Assembly (NCBI GenBank): GCA_964435725.1
Contig: CAYTAJ010000099.1
Location: 1-7,474, forward strand
From: Litorimonas sp964435725
GTDB lineage: Bacteria; Pseudomonadota; Alphaproteobacteria; Caulobacterales; Maricaulaceae
Direction: 5' to 3'
Length of the DNA stretch: 7,474 nt
Shown here: positions 1-6,348 of the stretch, in pieces
How the letters are laid out: every line of letters begins with the position of its first letter
Numbering within the stretch: the stretch's first letter is position 1
The notes under the pieces: generated by a model
What the model was told of the DNA's origin: nothing
Database searches by the model: none
The model's input: only the letters and a program-made list of their open reading frames with translations
Position numbers and translations under genes: made by a program

Positions 1-3000
1 GGCCATCATGGAGCGTGACCTGCCCTGAACTATGCATGCCTGCTTTTTCAAGCATTTTCACAATATCCGGCTCACGTGCACCATCAAAGACCGGTGTGCC
101 AATTGGAACACCTTTGGTGAGGTTACCGGCGAGTTCGACAATCTCGTGGTTTTTCTTCGGCAGTTCTTCACCTTCACCATAAGCATGCTGGACTGTTCCA
201 CGGAGATCTTCGATATTGCCATCGGCGCGATATTGCTCGAGCGCATTGTCAATCATCTTACCTACGCCGGAACAAGCCCAACCCAAATGAGTTTCAAGGA
301 TTTGTCCAACGTTCATGCGAGACGGAACGCCAAGAGGGTTCAACACGATATCAACGGCTGTACCATCATCCAAGAATGGCATGTCCTCGATCGGATTGAT
401 CTTAGAAATTACACCCTTGTTACCGTGACGACCGGCCATTTTATCACCTGGCTGGAGCTTACGCTTAACAGCAACAAAGACTTTTACCATCTTCATCACG
501 CCCGGCGGTAATTCATCACCACGCTGAAGCTTATCGACTTTGTCTTCAAAACGAGCATCAAGGCGGGCTTTAGACGTATCATATTGCTCTTTTAACGCTT
601 CAAGTTCGCCGATAGCCTTCTCATCATCGACACCGATACGCCACCAATCTGAACGCGGCACATCATTAAGTGTTTCTTCCGTTACAGGGCCTTTTTTGAA
701 GCCACGTGGACCGGAAACAGCGTTTTTGCCCATGAGTGTGTTCTTCACAGAGGCATAGATAGAGCGCTCGAGGATTGAAAGCTCATCATCGCGATCCTTA
801 CCGAGGCTCTCAATCTCTTCACGCTCAATTTGCATGGCGCGTTCGTCTTTATCGACACCGTGACGGTTAAAGACACGCACCTCAACAACAGTACCAGAAG
901 CCCCCGGTGAAAGCTTGAGAGATGTGTCACGAACGTCAGAGGCTTTTTCACCAAAGATCGCACGAAGAAGTTTTTCTTCTGGCGTCATTGGGCTTTCGCC
1001 TTTTGGTGTGACCTTACCCACGAGGATATCACCTGCATGGACTTCTGCACCGACAGCCACGATACCCGCTTCGTCTAGGTTACGAAGGGCTTCTTCACCG
1101 ACATTTGGAATATCGCGCGTAATCTCTTCCGGCCCGAGCTTTGTATCACGTGCCATGATGGAGAATTCTTCAATGTGAAGTGATGTGTAAACATCATCAC
1201 GCACGATGCGTTCAGAAATCAGAATAGAGTCTTCGAAGTTATACCCATTCCAAGGCATAAACGCGACGAGTACATTTTTACCCAAAGCGAGTTCTCCGAG
1301 GTCTGTCGACGGACCATCTGCGATAATATCGCCAGCCTTCACTGTATCACCCACCATCACCAATGGACGCTGGTTAATACAAGTCGACTGATTGGAGCGT
1401 TGGAACTTCAACAAGTTGTAAATATCAACGCCGGACTTAGAGAGGTCTGTCTCTTTCGTTGCACGCACAACGATACGTTCGGCATCAACTTGTTCCACAA
1501 CACCATCGCGTTTTGCAGCAACTGTGGCACCTGAGTCCAAGGCTACAACAGATTCCATACCTGTACCGACGAGAGGCGCTTCAGCCTTCAGGAGCGGCAC
1601 AGCCTGACGCATCATGTTTGATCCCATCAAGGCGCGGTTCGCATCGTCATTTTCCAAGAAAGGAATAAGAGCCGCAGCAACAGAGACAAGCTGTTTCGGA
1701 GACACGTCAATAAAATCAACATCTTCCTTAGCCACCAAAGTCACATCGCCGTTCACACGACAGGTCACGAAATCAGAGGCTAACTCGCCATTTTCGTCAA
1801 TCTCAGCATTCGCCTGCGCCACTGTGTAGCGCGCCTCTTCCATAGCAGAAAGGTAGACGACTTCATTGGTCAGCTTGCCATTATTGATTTTGCGATAAGG
1901 GCTCTCGATAAAGCCATATTTGTTCACACGGGCATGTGTGGCCAGAGAGTTAATCAAACCAATATTTGGTCCTTCAGGCGTTTCAATAGGACAGATACGA
2001 CCATAATGCGTTGGGTGAACATCGCGGACTTCAAAGCCGGCCCGTTCACGCGTCAGACCACCTGGCCCAAGCGCTGAGAGACGACGTTTATGTGTAATCT
2101 CTGAGAGCGGGTTAGTTTGGTCCATAAATTGTGAGAGCTGCGATGACCCAAAGAATTCACGCACAACAGCCGCAGCCGGTTTCGCGTTAATCAAATCGTG
2201 TGGCATGACTGTCTCAATATCGACAGACTGCATGCGCTCTTTAATCGCGCGTTCCATACGCAAAAGACCAATGCGATATTGGTTCTGCATCAATTCACCA
2301 ACCGAGCGAACACGACGATTGCCTAAGTTATCAATATCGTCAATTTGTCCGATACCGTCTTTGAGTTTTGTCAGCGTATCGACAACAGCTAGAATGTCTT
2401 CTTTGCGAAGAACACGGACTTCGTCATCGCAATCCAGCTCCATACGTAAATTCATTTTGACACGACCAACCGCAGACAAGTCATAACGTTCTGTATCAAA
2501 GAACAATGAGTTAAATAGCTCCTCAGCGGCTTCCGCTGTTGGCGGCTCACCCGGGCGCATAACGCGGTAGATATCGACCAAGGCACCTTCGCGCGTTTCG
2601 TTTTTATCCGCTGCCAGAGTATTACGGATGTAAGGACCGACATTGATGAAATCGATATTTAGAACAGAAATCTCTGTGATACCCGCCTCAACAATAAGCT
2701 CCATAGCTTCAGGAGACAGTTCGTCACCGGCTTCAGCGTAAATCTGACCTGTCTTTGTGTTGACAATATCTTCAGCCGCAAAACGCTCTGACATTTCCTC
2801 ATTTGAAATAAGGATATTTTTCAAACCATCATCGGCGAGCTTTTTAGCACCACGCTTTGTCAGCTTACGACCTGCAGGGGCAACAACTTCACCCGTCTTG
2901 GCATCGACCAAGTCACGCAGAAGTTTTGCACCACGATATTCCTCAGCATTAAACGGACGCAACCAACCGCCAGATTTTTTGTCGAGCTTAAAGTCAATCG

Positions 3001-3700
3001 CTTCGTAATACTCAGCCAAAATGTCCTCTTTGGACATACCCAAAGCATAGAGCACAGTTGTTGCCGGCAATTTACGGCGACGATCAATACGCGCATAAAG
3101 AATATCTTTGGCATCAAATTCAAAATCGAGCCAAGAGCCACGGTAAGGAATAATACGAGCAGAGAAGAGGAATTTACCGGAGCTATGACCTTTACCCTTA
3201 TCGTGATCAAAGAATACGCCTGGTGAACGATGCATTTGAGACACGATAACGCGCTCTGTACCATTTACGATGAACGTCCCTTTTTCCGTCATCAAAGGGA
3301 TGTCACCCATATAGACGTCTTGCTCTTTAATATCTTTAACAGAGCGAGCACCTGTGTCTTCGTCAATGTCAAAAACAACTAAACGCATTTTGACTTTCAG
3401 CGGTGCAGCATAGGTGATGTCACGTTGCTGACATTCTTCTTCATCAAATTTTGGAGGTTCAAACTCGAAAGAGACATATTCCAAAACAGCCCGATCAGAA
3501 AAATCACGAACAGGGAAAACAGAATTGAAGACGCCATTCATGCCTTCATCACTGCCACGCTCGGCTTGCTCTATGTTTTTTTGCAAAAATTGATCGTAAG
3601 AACTTTTTTGAACTTCGATTAGGTTCGGCATACGCACCACTTCAGGAATACGGCCAAAGCTTTTACGAATACGTTTTTTACCCGTGAATGTAAGCGACAT
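1..3700 (-). CDS. rpoB: RNA polymerase beta subunit RpoB (3' end cut by window edge)
   Basis: This encodes the beta subunit of DNA-dependent RNA polymerase, part of the catalytic core (alpha2-beta-beta'-omega). The minus-strand frame is open from the ATG at 3700 to base 2, giving 1233 codons with no stop or frameshift; compared with E. coli RpoB about 130-150 C-terminal residues lie beyond the window. The N-terminus reads MSLTFTGKKRIRKSFGR. Landmarks are VNGTERVIVSQMHRSPG near residues 145-161, the rifampicin region at 518-549, NGYNFEDSIL with E823/D824 (E. coli E813/D814), and GDKMAGRHGNKG with K1087 and K1095 (E. coli K1065/K1073), which contact the active site and RNA. The stretch from about 945 to 1070 matches the proteobacterial beta insertion (E. 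coli SI2/betai9). The start is supported by AAAGGTG at 3707-3713 and by family alignment. The gene follows rplL after a 196-nt structured spacer, and rpoC is expected just outside the window. Identification is certain. Confidence 0.99.
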   Translation of the reverse strand, partial: MSLTFTGKKRIRKSFGRIPEVVRMPNLIEVQKSSYDQFLQKNIEQAERGSDEGMNGVFNSVFPVRDFSDRAVLEYVSFEFEPPKFDEEECQQRDITYAAPLKVKMRLVVFDIDEDTGARSVKDIKEQDVYMGDIPLMTEKGTFIVNGTERVIVSQMHRSPGVFFDHDKGKGHSSGKFLFSARIIPYRGSWLDFEFDAKDILYARIDRRRKLPATTVLYALGMSKEDILAEYYEAIDFKLDKKSGGWLRPFNAEEYRGAKLLRDLVDAKTGEVVAPAGRKLTKRGAKKLADDGLKNILISNEEMSERFAAEDIVNTKTGQIYAEAGDELSPEAMELIVEAGITEISVLNIDFINVGPYIRNTLAADKNETREGALVDIYRVMRPGEPPTAEAAEELFNSLFFDTERYDLSAVGRVKMNLRMELDCDDEVRVLRKEDILAVVDTLTKLKDGIGQIDDIDNLGNRRVRSVGELMQNQYRIGLLRMERAIKERMQSVDIETVMPHDLINAKPAAAVVREFFGSSQLSQFMDQTNPLSEITHKRRLSALGPGGLTRERAGFEVRDVHPTHYGRICPIETPEGPNIGLINSLATHARVNKYGFIESPYRKINNGKLTNEVVYLSAMEEARYTVAQANAEIDENGELASDFVTCRVNGDVTLVAKEDVDFIDVSPKQLVSVAAALIPFLENDDANRALMGSNMMRQAVPLLKAEAPLVGTGMESVVALDSGATVAAKRDGVVEQVDAERIVVRATKETDLSKSGVDIYNLLKFQRSNQSTCINQRPLVMVGDTVKAGDIIADGPSTDLGELALGKNVLVAFMPWNGYNFEDSILISERIVRDDVYTSLHIEEFSIMARDTKLGPEEITRDIPNVGEEALRNLDEAGIVAVGAEVHAGDILVGKVTPKGESPMTPEEKLLRAIFGEKASDVRDTSLKLSPGASGTVVEVRVFNRHGVDKDERAMQIEREEIESLGKDRDDELSILERSIYASVKNTLMGKNAVSGPRGFKKGPVTEETLNDVPRSDWWRIGVDDEKAIGELEALKEQYDTSKARLDARFEDKVDKLQRGDELPPGVMKMVKVFVAVKRKLQPGDKMAGRHGNKGVISKINPIEDMPFLDDGTAVDIVLNPLGVPSRMNVGQILETHLGWACSGVGKMIDNALEQYRADGNIEDLRGTVQHAYGEGEELPKKNHEIVELAGNLTKGVPIGTPVFDGAREPDIVKMLEKAGMHSSGQVTLHDG
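2054..2149 (-). other. Rifampicin resistance-determining region of rpoB
   Basis: Codons 518-549 match E. coli RpoB 507-538 with an offset of +11. The residues most often altered in resistant strains are the sensitive form: D527 (E. coli D516), H537 (H526), R540 (R529), S542 (S531) and L544 (L533). E. coli N518 is Thr here (SQLSQFMDQTNPL), a substitution I recall as normal for Alphaproteobacteria. By inference the target is rifampicin-sensitive; uptake or efflux cannot be judged from this window. Confidence 0.9.
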
Positions 3701-3706
3701 CAAAGA

Positions 3707-3713
3707 CACCTTT
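3707..3713 (-). promoter_or_regulatory. rpoB ribosome binding site
   Basis: The transcribed strand reads AAAGGTG ending 6 nt before the rpoB ATG at 3700. It resembles the anti-16S consensus AAGGAGG with one change and fixes the start used here. Confidence 0.7.
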
Positions 3714-3759
3714 ATGCTTTGGGGCGAAACTTACCTCTCTAGCTGCAGTCCAAAGAAGC

Positions 3760-3775
3760 ATTTCACCCAAAAAAA
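3760..3775 (-). repeat. Leader motif copy 1 (T7-GGG-TGAAAT), upstream of rpoB
   Basis: The transcribed strand reads TTTTTTTGGGTGAAAT, 59 nt upstream of the rpoB start codon. A copy differing only by one extra G lies in the rplJ leader at 5066-5082. Both copies are in long non-coding leaders in the same orientation. Function is unknown; a shared promoter element, pausing site or protein-binding site are all possible. Confidence 0.5.
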
Positions 3776-3837
3776 TCTTTGAAAGTTTTAATCTGCTTTC
3801 ACCAGACGAAATGTTTACTCTACACTTCGAAAGAGTT

Positions 3838-3884
3838 GGGTTCGAGGTCAGGTCATTCTAAAAGAATGGCTAAACCCCGAACCC
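3838..3884 (-). terminator. Two-level hairpin in the rplL-rpoB spacer (attenuator or RNA processing site)
   Basis: In the minus-strand RNA, GGGUUCGGGGU (3884-3874) pairs with ACCUCGAACCC (3848-3838) over 11 base pairs, including one G-U wobble. Inside it CAUUCU (3868-3863) pairs with AGAAUG (3859-3854) around a UUU loop. The wobble pair becomes an A-C mismatch if the plus strand is read, so the structure fits an RNA made in the operon direction. It begins 12 nt after the rplL stop. No long U run follows (AACUCUUUCG), so it is a poor classical terminator. In E. coli the same spacer carries a partial terminator and an RNase III cleavage site; by analogy this could be either. The structure is clear, the role is inferred. 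Confidence 0.6.
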
Positions 3885-3896
3885 GTAATCAAAAGA

Positions 3897-4271
3897 CTAC
3901 TTAAGCTCGACAGTCGCGCCAGCAGCTTCAAGCTTTTCTTTGATTTCTTCAGCTTCAGCTTTTGGTGCGCCTTCTTTGACAGGCTTAGGTGCGCCTTCAA
4001 CAAGCTCTTTAGCCTCTTTAAGGCCAAGACCTGTGATACCGCGGACTTCTTTAATAACAGCAATTTTGTTGCCGCCGAATGAAGCAAGGATGACGTCAAA
4101 TTCGTCTTTTGCTTCAGCAGCACCGCCAGCGTCGCCACCAGCAGCAGGACCGGCAACAGCAACAGCTGCAGCGGCTTTAATGCCATTTTCTTCAAGAATG
4201 TCGTTTAGTTCTTTTGCTTCGAGGATAGTTAGACCCATCAGCTCATCAGCTAGCTTTTTTACATCAGCCAT
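3897..4271 (-). CDS. rplL: 50S ribosomal protein L7/L12
   Basis: This encodes the multicopy acidic stalk protein L7/L12, which binds L10 as dimers and recruits and stimulates translation GTPases such as EF-Tu and EF-G. The product is 124 residues, the normal family length. The N-terminal dimerisation domain spans about 1-32 (MADVKKLADELMGLTILEAK), then a flexible Ala/Gly-rich hinge at about 33-54, then the globular C-terminal domain from about 56 to 124. The C-terminal domain carries the hallmark stretch KEVRGITGLGLKEAKELVEG (74-93) that contacts factors. The start is supported by AAGGAA at 4278-4283, 6 nt before the ATG. It follows rplJ by 55 nt and is presumably co-transcribed with it; L7/L12 is needed in several copies per ribosome, so stronger translation than rplJ is expected. 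An overlapping Leu/Lys-rich frame at 3848-4195 is a shadow. Identification is certain. Confidence 0.99.
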   Translation of the reverse strand: MADVKKLADELMGLTILEAKELNDILEENGIKAAAAVAVAGPAAGGDAGGAAEAKDEFDVILASFGGNKIAVIKEVRGITGLGLKEAKELVEGAPKPVKEGAPKAEAEEIKEKLEAAGATVELK

Positions 4272-4326
4272 TTTAGTTTCCTTTTAAGGTTTTCAGTTCG
4301 AAATTTTGCGAGAATGAAAGTTGTTG

Positions 4327-4842
4327 TTACGCTTCGGCCTTTTCTTCGATCACTTTGATCGCGCCAGCTAGGTTTGAACCTTGTGACATAAGACGTTGAG
4401 CCACCTGTGAAGCCTGACCGAGGAGGCGTTGAGCCGCCATACCGATAAGCTCTTCGCGACTTGGTAGTTTGGACAATGCCACAATACCGTCAGTTTCAAA
4501 GATTTCTTCACCCATGAATCCACCAATGATTTCGAACGCATCGGAATCTTTAGCGAATTCAACAGCGACTTTTGGCGCAGAGATCATATCTTCGGCCCAC
4601 GCAATTGCGACAGGACCAGAGAATTTCTCAGAAGCCGCTTCGAAAGGTTTTCCTTTCATTGCGATCTTCGCCAAACGATTTTTAACAACACGGAATGTTG
4701 CGCCTTGCTCACGGAGCTTGGCACGCAATGCTTCCATTTCCACAACGGTCATGCCTGAATAAGCAGCCATAACCACGGAGCCAGCACCGTCGAAGATCTC
4801 TTCGAGTTCCTTAACGGCGTGTTCTTTTTGAGAACGGTCCAT
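4327..4842 (-). CDS. rplJ: 50S ribosomal protein L10
   Basis: L10 forms the base of the ribosomal stalk: its N-terminal domain binds 23S rRNA next to L11 and its C-terminal helix carries the L7/L12 dimers. The product is 171 residues, typical of the family. It opens MDRSQKEHAVKELEEIF, shows the conserved stretch GATFRVVKNRLAKIA at about 47-61, and ends with a helix at about 133-171 (GSNLAGAIKVIEEKAEA) for L12 binding. I chose the ATG at 4842 because AGGGAGA lies at 4849-4855 and because the family starts with this sequence; the frame could be extended to a GTG at 4872, but that would run into a hairpin and has no ribosome binding site. L10, alone or with L12, is expected to repress this mRNA through the leader at about 5000-5057. 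Identification is certain. Confidence 0.99.
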   Translation of the reverse strand: MDRSQKEHAVKELEEIFDGAGSVVMAAYSGMTVVEMEALRAKLREQGATFRVVKNRLAKIAMKGKPFEAASEKFSGPVAIAWAEDMISAPKVAVEFAKDSDAFEIIGGFMGEEIFETDGIVALSKLPSREELIGMAAQRLLGQASQVAQRLMSQGSNLAGAIKVIEEKAEA

Positions 4843-4848
4843 TTGCGG

Positions 4849-4855
4849 TCTCCCT
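4849..4855 (-). promoter_or_regulatory. rplJ ribosome binding site (decides the start)
   Basis: AGGGAGA on the transcribed strand lies 6 nt before the ATG at 4842. Its presence selects this start over the in-frame GTG at 4872. Confidence 0.8.
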
Positions 4856-4866
4856 GTTAAAATGAA

Positions 4867-4883
4867 CCTCACACCATGTGAGG
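4867..4883 (-). other. 7-bp perfect hairpin just upstream of the rplJ ribosome binding site
   Basis: The RNA reads CCUCACA-UGG-UGUGAGG, a perfect 7-bp stem with a 3-nt loop, ending 11 nt before the Shine-Dalgarno. There is no U run, so it is not a terminator. It may hold the ribosome binding site open or be part of L10-dependent translational control; that role is inferred. Confidence 0.5.
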
Positions 4884-4935
4884 CCCGACAAATGCCTCCA
4901 AGCCCGAAAGCTCAAGAAGCGGTTTTTCTGTCCCT

Positions 4936-4993
4936 TTTCAGGTCAACAGGGTTCGAACTGAAACGCAGGCACATATTCGTGCAATTATTTCAG
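4936..4993 (-). other. Alternative pairings in the distal rplJ leader
   Basis: The RNA segment UUUCAG (4963-4958) can pair with CUGAAA upstream (4993-4988), enclosing a small GCAC/GUGC hairpin (4982-4979 with 4972-4969), or with CUGAAA downstream (4941-4936). The two pairings exclude each other. The upstream one is likely stronger because wobble pairs extend it. This may be a regulatory switch, or chance in an A/U-rich leader. Confidence 0.3.
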
Positions 4994-4999
4994 CCTCAC

Positions 5000-5057
5000 T
5001 CTGTCTGCGCCGGAAATTAAGCCTTACGTTTGTAAAGCACCGGTGGTCTCGGACAGA
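5000..5057 (-). promoter_or_regulatory. L10 ribosomal protein leader (autoregulatory RNA of rplJL)
   Basis: In the minus-strand RNA, UCUGUC (5057-5052) pairs with GACAGA (5005-5000). Next comes an asymmetric internal loop with CGAGACCA on the 5' side and CGCA on the 3' side, then CCGG/CCGG (5043-5040 with 5013-5010), and a distal 7-bp hairpin GCUUUAC-AAAC-GUAAGGC followed by UUAAUUU. The GA-containing asymmetric loop resembles the kink-turn of the known L10 leader family, where L10(L12) binds in competition with 23S rRNA and represses rplJL. The position in the 302-nt rplA-rplJ spacer is as expected. The structure is read directly; family assignment is by recall of the motif, not by a search. 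Confidence 0.75.
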
Positions 5058-5065
5058 CCCGTTAA

Positions 5066-5082
5066 ATTTCACCCCAAAAAAA
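5066..5082 (-). repeat. Leader motif copy 2 (T7-GGGG-TGAAAT), upstream of the L10 leader
   Basis: The transcribed strand reads TTTTTTTGGGGTGAAAT, ending 8 nt before the first stem of the L10 leader. It matches the rpoB-leader copy at 3760-3775 except for one additional G. A weak promoter reading is possible here (TTGTCC, 18-nt spacer, TGAAAT), but the rpoB copy has no matching upstream hexamer, so I do not call it a promoter. Confidence 0.5.
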
Positions 5083-5111
5083 CTTTTCTGGACAAAATTA
5101 ACAAGGTTTCA

Positions 5112-5137
5112 GTGTTAAGAGGCAAACCCCTCAACAC
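5112..5137 (-). other. Hairpin after rplA
   Basis: The RNA GUGUUGAG (5137-5130) pairs with CUUAACAC (5119-5112) in 8 base pairs with one G-U; an alternative is a 9-bp stem with a UU bulge closing on GAGG/CCUC. The hairpin begins 7 nt after the rplA stop. The wobble is a mismatch on the plus strand. Only UUUU appears, about 13 nt later, so strong termination is unlikely; a processing site or 3'-end stabiliser is a fair guess. Confidence 0.45.
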
Positions 5138-5144
5138 AGAATTC

Positions 5145-5840
5145 TTATGCAGATACCTCAGACGTATCGATTTTCACACCCGGGCCCATTGTTGAGCTGA
5201 TTGTGATACGCTTTACAAAAGTACCTTTAGCACCTGATGGGCGCGCTTTTTGAATAGCCGTCAAGAATGTGTTGACGTTTTCCTCAAGTTTGGCTTGCGT
5301 AAAGCTAGCTTTGCCAACACCTGCGTGAACAATACCGGCTTTTTCAACGCGGAATTCAACCGCGCCGCCTTTGGCATCTTCAACAGCTTTGGCAACATTC
5401 GGCGTAACTGTACCCACTTTCGGGTTCGGCATCATACCTTTCGGGCCTAATACTTTACCCAAACGACCCACAAGTGGCATCATGTCTGGCGTCGCGATAA
5501 CTTTTTCAAAAGGCATGTCGCCGTTTTGAATTTGCTCCATCAAGTCTTCAGCACCGACAACATCAGCACCGGCTGCACGCGCTTCGTCCGCTTTTGCATC
5601 TTTGGCAAAAACAGCAACACGAACAGATTTACCTGTGCCATTTGGAAGATTAACGACACCGCGGACCATCTGGTCTGCATGGCGAGGGTCAACACCCAAA
5701 TTGATAGCCACTTCGACAGTTTCGTCGAATTTGGCTTTGGCGTTATCTTTTACGAGCTTTACAGCGTCAGCTACTGAGTAATCCGTATCGCGGTCAACAT
5801 TTGACCGCGCGGCCACTGTTCTTTTTCCTAACTTAGCCAT
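5145..5840 (-). CDS. rplA: 50S ribosomal protein L1
   Basis: L1 forms the mobile L1 stalk of the large subunit, binding 23S rRNA and helping deacylated tRNA leave the E site. The product is 231 residues, the usual length. It opens MAKLGKRTVAARSNVDR and shows the L1 signature at about residues 119-141 (DMMPLVGRLGKVLGPKG then MMPNPK), followed by the second half of domain I ending TISSTMGPGVKIDTSEVSA. The ATG lies 4 nt after the rplK stop, and its ribosome binding site GGAG is inside the last codons of rplK, so translational coupling is likely. In E. coli L1 represses the rplKA mRNA by binding its leader, and a matching site lies before rplK here. Identification is certain. Confidence 0.99.
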   Translation of the reverse strand: MAKLGKRTVAARSNVDRDTDYSVADAVKLVKDNAKAKFDETVEVAINLGVDPRHADQMVRGVVNLPNGTGKSVRVAVFAKDAKADEARAAGADVVGAEDLMEQIQNGDMPFEKVIATPDMMPLVGRLGKVLGPKGMMPNPKVGTVTPNVAKAVEDAKGGAVEFRVEKAGIVHAGVGKASFTQAKLEENVNTFLTAIQKARPSGAKGTFVKRITISSTMGPGVKIDTSEVSA

Positions 5841-5844
5841 AATC

Positions 5845-6273
5845 TTACTCCGTCACCTCGTAACCCATTGAACGTGCGGAACCAGCGATGATTTTTGTCG
5901 CTTGATCCAAATCGTTCGCAGAGAGGTCCGCCATCTTAGCTTCCGCAATCTCTCGGCACTGCGCCAAAGAAACCGTTCCACCCACTTCGCGACCCGGATG
6001 GTTTGCACCGGATGTCTTCTTCGCTGCCTTTTTGAGGTAGTAAGAGGCAGGCGCTGTTTTAGTCACAAACGTAAAGCTCTTATCCTGATAGACAGTGATA
6101 ATTGTTGGTGTTGGAATGCCTTTTTCAAGACTTTCTGTCTTAGCATTAAATGCTTTTGCGAATTCCATAATATTCACGCCGCGCTGACCCAATGCAGGCC
6201 CGAGAGGCGGTGATGGATTGGCTGAACCCGCAGGGATCGTAAGCTTAATATAGCCTTCAATCTTCTTTGCCAT
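5845..6273 (-). CDS. rplK: 50S ribosomal protein L11
   Basis: L11 binds the GTPase-associated region of 23S rRNA, works with the L7/L12 stalk during factor binding, and is needed for stringent-response signalling by RelA in studied bacteria. The product is 142 residues, identical in length to E. coli L11. The N-terminal domain carries SPPLGPALGQRGVNI at residues 21-35, including the proline pair (P22/P23) in the region where thiazole antibiotics act. The C-terminal RNA-binding domain ends EIAEAKMADLSANDLDQATK and then SARSMGYEVTE. I chose the ATG at 6273 because GAAGGAG lies 6 nt upstream and the family begins MAKK; a TTG at 6288 would add five residues and is unlikely. It is the first gene after a structured 131-nt spacer behind nusG. 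Confidence 0.99.
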   Translation of the reverse strand: MAKKIEGYIKLTIPAGSANPSPPLGPALGQRGVNIMEFAKAFNAKTESLEKGIPTPTIITVYQDKSFTFVTKTAPASYYLKKAAKKTSGANHPGREVGGTVSLAQCREIAEAKMADLSANDLDQATKIIAGSARSMGYEVTE

Positions 6274-6293
6274 GTTCCACTCCTTCAAGTGTC

Positions 6294-6309
6294 CCTCTAA
6301 TTAAAGAGG
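6294..6309 (-). other. Small hairpin before the rplK ribosome binding site
   Basis: The RNA reads CCUCU-UUAAUU-AGAGG, a 5-bp stem with a 6-nt loop, ending 13 nt before the GAAGGAG of rplK. It is short and could be chance, but it fits a leader with ordered stem-loops ahead of the start codon. Confidence 0.3.
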
Positions 6310-6317
6310 AGATTGGA

Positions 6318-6340
6318 GCAAGCCACCCCATGCGGCTTGC
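6318..6340 (-). other. 7-bp perfect hairpin in the rplK leader
   Basis: The RNA GCAAGCC (6340-6334) pairs perfectly with GGCUUGC (6324-6318) around the 9-nt loop GCAUGGGGU. There is no U run after it. It lies between the likely L1-binding site and the rplK start and may be part of the same regulatory leader. Confidence 0.5.
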
Positions 6341-6348
6341 GATGTGGT

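Noticed and set aside
32..511. Plus-strand open frame of 159 codons
   Set aside because: It lies wholly antisense to the highly conserved C-terminal half of rpoB, has no family resemblance or ribosome binding site, and is explained by low stop density opposite a conserved gene.
3425..3622. Plus-strand frame of 65 codons opposite the rpoB 5' region
   Set aside because: Antisense to conserved rpoB coding sequence, with no recognisable domain or initiation signal.
3848..4195. Minus-strand Leu/Lys-rich frame of 115 codons overlapping rplL
   Set aside because: It is a shifted frame of the Ala/Lys/Glu-rich L7/L12 gene; the repetitive composition comes from that gene, and rplL is intact.
4843..4872. 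N-terminal extension of rplJ from a GTG at 4872
   Set aside because: The start would be inside a 7-bp hairpin without a Shine-Dalgarno, while the ATG at 4842 has AGGGAGA at 4849-4855 and the family N-terminus.
5061..5095. Promoter reading TTGTCC-N18-TGAAAT upstream of the L10 leader
   Set aside because: Each hexamer matches consensus at only four of six positions, and the related copy before rpoB lacks a matching -35, so sequence alone does not support calling a promoter.
6274..6288. rplK start at TTG 6288
   Set aside because: L11 proteins begin MAKK at 6273, where GAAGGAG is well placed.
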